This document shows positions 60,635-64,000 of a DNA stretch of 64,000 nucleotides, one piece after another. Both the position numbers and the translations under genes were made by a program. Numbering within the stretch: the first letter of the stretch is position 1; each line of letters starts with the position of its first letter. The stretch comes from Aralia elata (Eukaryota > Streptophyta > Magnoliopsida > Apiales > Araliaceae), in contig CM068384.1 of the NCBI GenBank assembly GCA_034770075.1, positions 41,203,182 to 41,267,181 on the forward strand, written 5' to 3'. Under the pieces are notes generated by a model, which saw nothing but the letters and a program-made list of their open reading frames with translations, did no database searches and was not told where the DNA came from.

Positions 60635-61178
60635 AACTTTTTCTGGTTTCGACTTTCCTTCAACCGTATCAGGAAGCTCTTTTCCACTCCTTAAGGTTAC
60701 AGCCTTGCAGTGTTCTTTTCCATCCGTCCTTGGATTAACCTCTGTGTCGCTTGGAAGTGCTCCTTATGGTCGACTGTTCAACACGTGAGCTAACTGTCCT
60801 AGTTGATTCTCCAAATTCCTGATCGACACTGCTTGGTTTTTCACATTCAAATCTAACTGAGTTAACAGCTTATCTTGATCATTTATTCTCTTTTCAGACG
60901 CTGTAATGAATCTTGCCAATGATTCCTCTAAACTTGGTTTTCTCTCTGCCTATTGTGGAACTTGGTTCTGAAAGCCTGGTGGGTTTTGTGGCCTTGAAGC
61001 TTGGTTTTGAACCTGAGCATGATTACTCCATGAAAAACCCGGATGATTCCTCCACCCCGGATTATAAGCATTCTGATATGGCTGTTGCAGTCTATTATAG
61101 CTTCCTATGAACTGTACCGACTCTGCATTGATGGCACATTGATCCGTAGCATGATAGAAGATCCGTAGCATGATAGAA
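59585..61178 (-). mobile_element. Athila/Tat-like Gypsy fragment: gag end and protease
   Basis: Minus strand, no LTR. In order: gag C-terminal part (about 61178-60950, CAINAESVQFIGSYNR, NPGWRNHPGFSWSN), a charged linker, then the protease region with ALCDLGVSINLMPLSVYTQL, the DLG variant normal for this lineage, and IPIILGRPFLATGRTLIDV. A frameshift near 60090-60110 separates the two halves of the protease ORF. Both ends are abrupt. Confidence 0.8.
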
Positions 61179-61804
61179 GATGCTAAGCCAGAACGGATCG
61201 AAGAATCCAGTCAAGTCGAAGTCAAGGAAAAGTTAATGATAGAAGATGTGTTTGTATTAATTGTAATATTAGCACCGATGTAATATTATGAAGGATATTA
61301 GATGATATATTAGTTAAGGTCTTCGTACATGGGAATAGAGTGAGACATGATATAATAATGTTGTAATTACACTTATGTCTATAAGATTAATGTTGTAAGA
61401 ATAGCACCATAGCCCACCAGACTCGAGTTTAAAGGTAGACCCGAATTTGGGGGCGTCACAGTTGGAATCAGAGTAGTAGGTTATAACTCTAGGGTTGTAG
61501 TACCTTAGGATATAGCCTAAGAGAAATTGGTGAAGATAGTAAGGAGATAAACTAAGATAGAGTTTTTAAGAGATGAATTGAGGAAACTCATCGAAAGAAA
61601 ACAATAATGAATATATTGTTATTTTGAAGTGTTAATTAAGTTATTAAGCTTGATTGTAGAAAGTCGGGAGTGACAAAGGTAATGGACTCGTAAAGTGTTG
61701 TTAAGTAAAAGGGAGATAAGATAAAAGTTGAGAGTACTAAAAATAAAGATTTTGTATGTAAATTTTTAAAGCGTTAATTGAGGCAATTAAGATTGTTTTT
61801 ATAG

Positions 61805-62140
61805 GATGTCAAAAGGAGGAGATAGCGAAAAGATTGTAAGAAATGAACCGATGGTAGATCTAATGACTGATCTTGAAGAGTATCCGGAGATAGAATTGAA
61901 TGAAGAGATAGAGGAAGATCCTAAGGAGGATCAAGTAGAGCCAAAAATAAAGGACAGATGGAGGAAGTGGAAGAAAAAAAGATTAAGTCTGAGAGTTATA
62001 AGACCTTTTGGAGTATTAAAGATAATAGAAGAAGTAAGATAAGATCTTATATGAAGATAGTATGGAATAACCACAATGCCAAAGAAGCTGCGTGGGAACT
62101 CGAAAAAGAAAGAAAGAAAGAAGTAGGAGCATGCCTCTAA
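61805..62140 (+). pseudogene. ORF1 start joined to the chromodomain end by deletion
   Basis: ATG at 61806 directly after acceptor-like TTTTTATAG|G. An acidic stretch (NEPMVDLMTDLEEYPEIELN) corresponds in position and charge to ORF1. It is followed within 200 bp by a decayed chromodomain end in another frame (VWNNHNAKEAAWELEKE, about 62060-62120). It shows that the third family also had ORF1. Confidence 0.6.
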
Positions 62141-62494
62141 GAAGAAGTTTGTATTTCTTGAGATATCTGCTAGTTCTTTAACTCATATTATTATGGTAGG
62201 TTCATGACTCCTAGTAGTATGGTAGGTTTTTGAACCCATAGTAATATGGTAAGTTCCTGATGAGTTCTTGAACTCATATTGCTATCATATTATTAGGGTA
62301 AGTTTCTGAACTCATGATGTATGGTAATTTTTATGAACGAAACAATATTTCGAGATTTACATGTTTTTCTTATAGTCATCAAAGTAGAGATGGATGTGAG
62401 TCACACCTAAGATGAAGTAAAGTTATCTGCATCTTTTTAATGTAACCTTGTAACAGTGATTCCAGGAACGAAATCCTTATAAGGGGGGAAAGAA

Positions 62495-63328
62495 TGTGGC
62501 GACCCGAGAAATCAGATAGCTTTGTAATTAGGTTTTCGATGTAGATATCTAATAAAATAAAATTTTATGGATATTATTATATGTAAATATGATTGTATGT
62601 GTTTAAAGGTCGTATTATTACCTAGATTGTGTTTATGTGATAGAATATACGAATTAGGATTTTGTAGAAGAAAAATAAAAAAAATCGAGAAAAAACGTTA
62701 AAATATTATTCACGCTAAAAATGCCTTTTTTGTTTTTCGAATTACGACATAGCGTTTATATGAGGGAAAAAGACATAATCTCTAATAAAATTTACGAAAG
62801 AAAAATTCAATTTTTTGGCTAATCAAAAGAGTTGCGAAAAGTCAAAATTGACGTTTTGACTAATCGGATTAGTTAGGACACTAACTAGAAAGAAACTAGA
62901 AACAATACTAAGTTTGGGTTAACTGAGCTTAGGGTTGAGCCTAGGGTTTAAGGGTTTTGGCTAGGGTTGAGCTAAAGGTTGAGCCTAGGGTTTATGTGAC
63001 TTGGCTAGGGTTGAGCCATGGCTTGTGTCTTGGAGCCAAAATTTTGGGTAGTTGAATGACAAAATTACCCTAACTCTTGCAAGGGCTATAAATAGAAGCC
63101 ATTTCTTCTTCATTTCTCATTAATTCACAAAACCAAGAGGGAAAACTCTGGAAAAATTAAAAAAGGAAGAGAGAGAGCTCGAGTGGAAGAGCAAGAGAAT
63201 GAGAAGAGGAGCTAGCAAACATTGATCATTAACTAGCAAGAAAGAATAGAACCAAAGAGGTAATACTAAGAACCCTAGTTTTTAATATTTATTTCAAGCT
63301 TTTTATTATGCGTGTTGGATGTTGTTGT
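62495..63328 (+). repeat. 3' LTR of the third element, truncated
   Basis: Starts TGTGGCGACCCGAG after the PPT. It has repeated GGGTTGAGC/CTAGGGTT words at 62925-63020, a TATA box TATAAATA at 63088-63095, a purine-rich leader and a donor CAAAGAG|GTAATA at 63260. Cut at 63328 by the next LTR. Confidence 0.75.
63088..63095 (+). promoter_or_regulatory. TATA box of the third LTR
   Basis: GGGCTATAAATAGAAG, followed about 30 bp later by TTCTTCATTTCTCATT, a likely transcription start region, and then the purine-rich leader exon. The clearest promoter among the LTRs here. Confidence 0.65.
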
Positions 63329-64000
63329 TGTGACGCCCCCAAATCTCTACACTCCCCTGTAGCAGATCTGGTGCTCACGTGGAACTATACAACTGTAAAT
63401 ACTCAATAATATATGACTTCTATCTATCCAAGATTCACAGTATCCCATAACAGGTACTAGTTCTGGCCTGAACGTTGTCTGTGTTTGGATACCCTCACTT
63501 AGATGTATAGATTCATATCTTATGAATATCTCTTTCATATCAATATTCCCTATCTATCTGACATTCACAGTATTAATGATAAGATTGTCCATAGAACTGA
63601 GGGGATAACCACAGACTTATAGGACTCTCAACATCATTTAAATACCCTCATTCAGATGTATAGTTCATAAAGACACTGTATTTAACTTAGTACAACTATT
63701 CTAAAGAATTTAAAGATCAGAGTATAACGCATTCTATAACATAAAGGATCATAATATATTACATAACATTTTGTTCGGTTACATCATTCGTTATACTAAG
63801 TTATTACAACAACAAGTCTTTAAAAAGACTTAAAGTATTCAACAATAAACATTAAAGCTAATAAGCATGGCTTTTCCCCTTGTTAGTCCCAGACGTGCTA
63901 GGGATATCATTTATAGCTGCAAAAGAAGATATGCGCAAGAATGAGCTACAAATGCTCAGCAAGTTCATTTAAATATGTAAACACCATGTGTTTGATTTGA
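63329..64000 (-). repeat. Fourth Gypsy LTR, minus strand, runs off the window
   Basis: Begins TGTGACGCCCCCAAATC on +, i.e. the inverted GATTTGGGGGCGTCACA end typical of this group. Read on the minus strand it has the conserved GAGC...GCTCATTCTTGCGC and acceptor-like TCTTTTGCAG, followed by a conserved short frame at 63858-63916. Confidence 0.8.
63858..63916 (-). CDS. LTR-encoded short reading frame, third version
   Basis: 59 nt after TTTTGCAG, one codon shorter than the versions at 44798 and 58501, so the frame is kept. It encodes a tail with DIPSTS, then NKGK, three more residues and TAG. The shared features are D-x-P-S-T-S, the K-G-K and the nearby stop. Confidence 0.45.

Larger units (their letters stand above)
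61179..63328 (+). mobile_element. Third related Gypsy element, reduced by internal deletion
   Basis: LTR tail 61179-61460 (...GGGGGCGTCACA), PBS-like TTGGAATCAGAG at 61462, leader, acidic ORF1 start, chromodomain end, PPT AAGGGGGGAAAGAA (62481-62494), then 3' LTR from 62495 (TGTGGCGACCCG...) to 63328, where another LTR cuts in. Only about 1.03 kb of interior remains, so almost all of gag-pol is deleted. Confidence 0.8.

Overview
This is plant nuclear DNA, probably from a eudicot. It is AT-rich, has GT-AG introns of up to 9.5 kb, and is full of LTR retrotransposons and MITEs. The only host gene I recognise is on the + strand. It is the 3' part of the PIROGI/SRA1 (CYFIP/PIR121) gene, a subunit of the SCAR/WAVE actin-nucleation complex. 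Seven exons between 2001 and 31902 join without a phase error into about 380 C-terminal residues plus a stop. The start of the gene lies left of the window.

Positions 1-31902, PIR and what sits in its introns: two copies of a MITE (2602, 4188); a solo Gypsy LTR with a TTGAT target duplication (4873-6480); an open, splice-bounded but unidentified exon-like segment (6780-6911); a RTE-type LINE remnant (about 7090-7620); a Copia element inserted 8 bp past a splice donor (7828-13826, TSD AGTTA), its middle replaced by a Gypsy fragment; a hAT-like element (19529-20687, 8-bp TSD); a second Copia of the same family with identical LTRs but two in-frame stops (21083-26645, TSD CTTAT); and a complete 718-bp TRIM element (29807-30524, TSD TCCCT). 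The exons are intact throughout.

Positions 31903-37656: intergenic, with Stowaway-like MITEs and a 2-kb solo LTR (33714-35747, TSD TAAGA).

Positions 37657-64000: a nested retrotransposon graveyard. A minus-strand Sirevirus-like Copia (3' LTR 37657-39101, broken env-position ORF, end of RNase H) is split by an intact 11.75-kb Tekay-like chromovirus (42212-53964, TSD ATCTC). That chromovirus has a 1491-residue gag-pol with chromodomain and an extra coiled-coil ORF upstream of gag. A second, related Gypsy LTR starts 17 bp beyond it. A 2,097-bp tandem duplication then copied the junction. Further right come the second element's leader and its own coiled-coil ORF, an Athila/Tat-like minus-strand gag-protease fragment, a third related element shrunk by deletion, and the edge of a fourth LTR.

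The most interesting observation is in these chromoviruses. Three diverged LTR families carry, just after a splice-acceptor-like TTGCAG, a short reading frame ending in a D-x-P-S-T-S...K-G-K tail and a stop. Between two of the families every change across the 11-codon core is a synonymous third-position change. The same elements carry the coiled-coil ORF directly after another acceptor-like AG. Together these suggest a spliced accessory coding layer in this group, which would need RNA data to prove.
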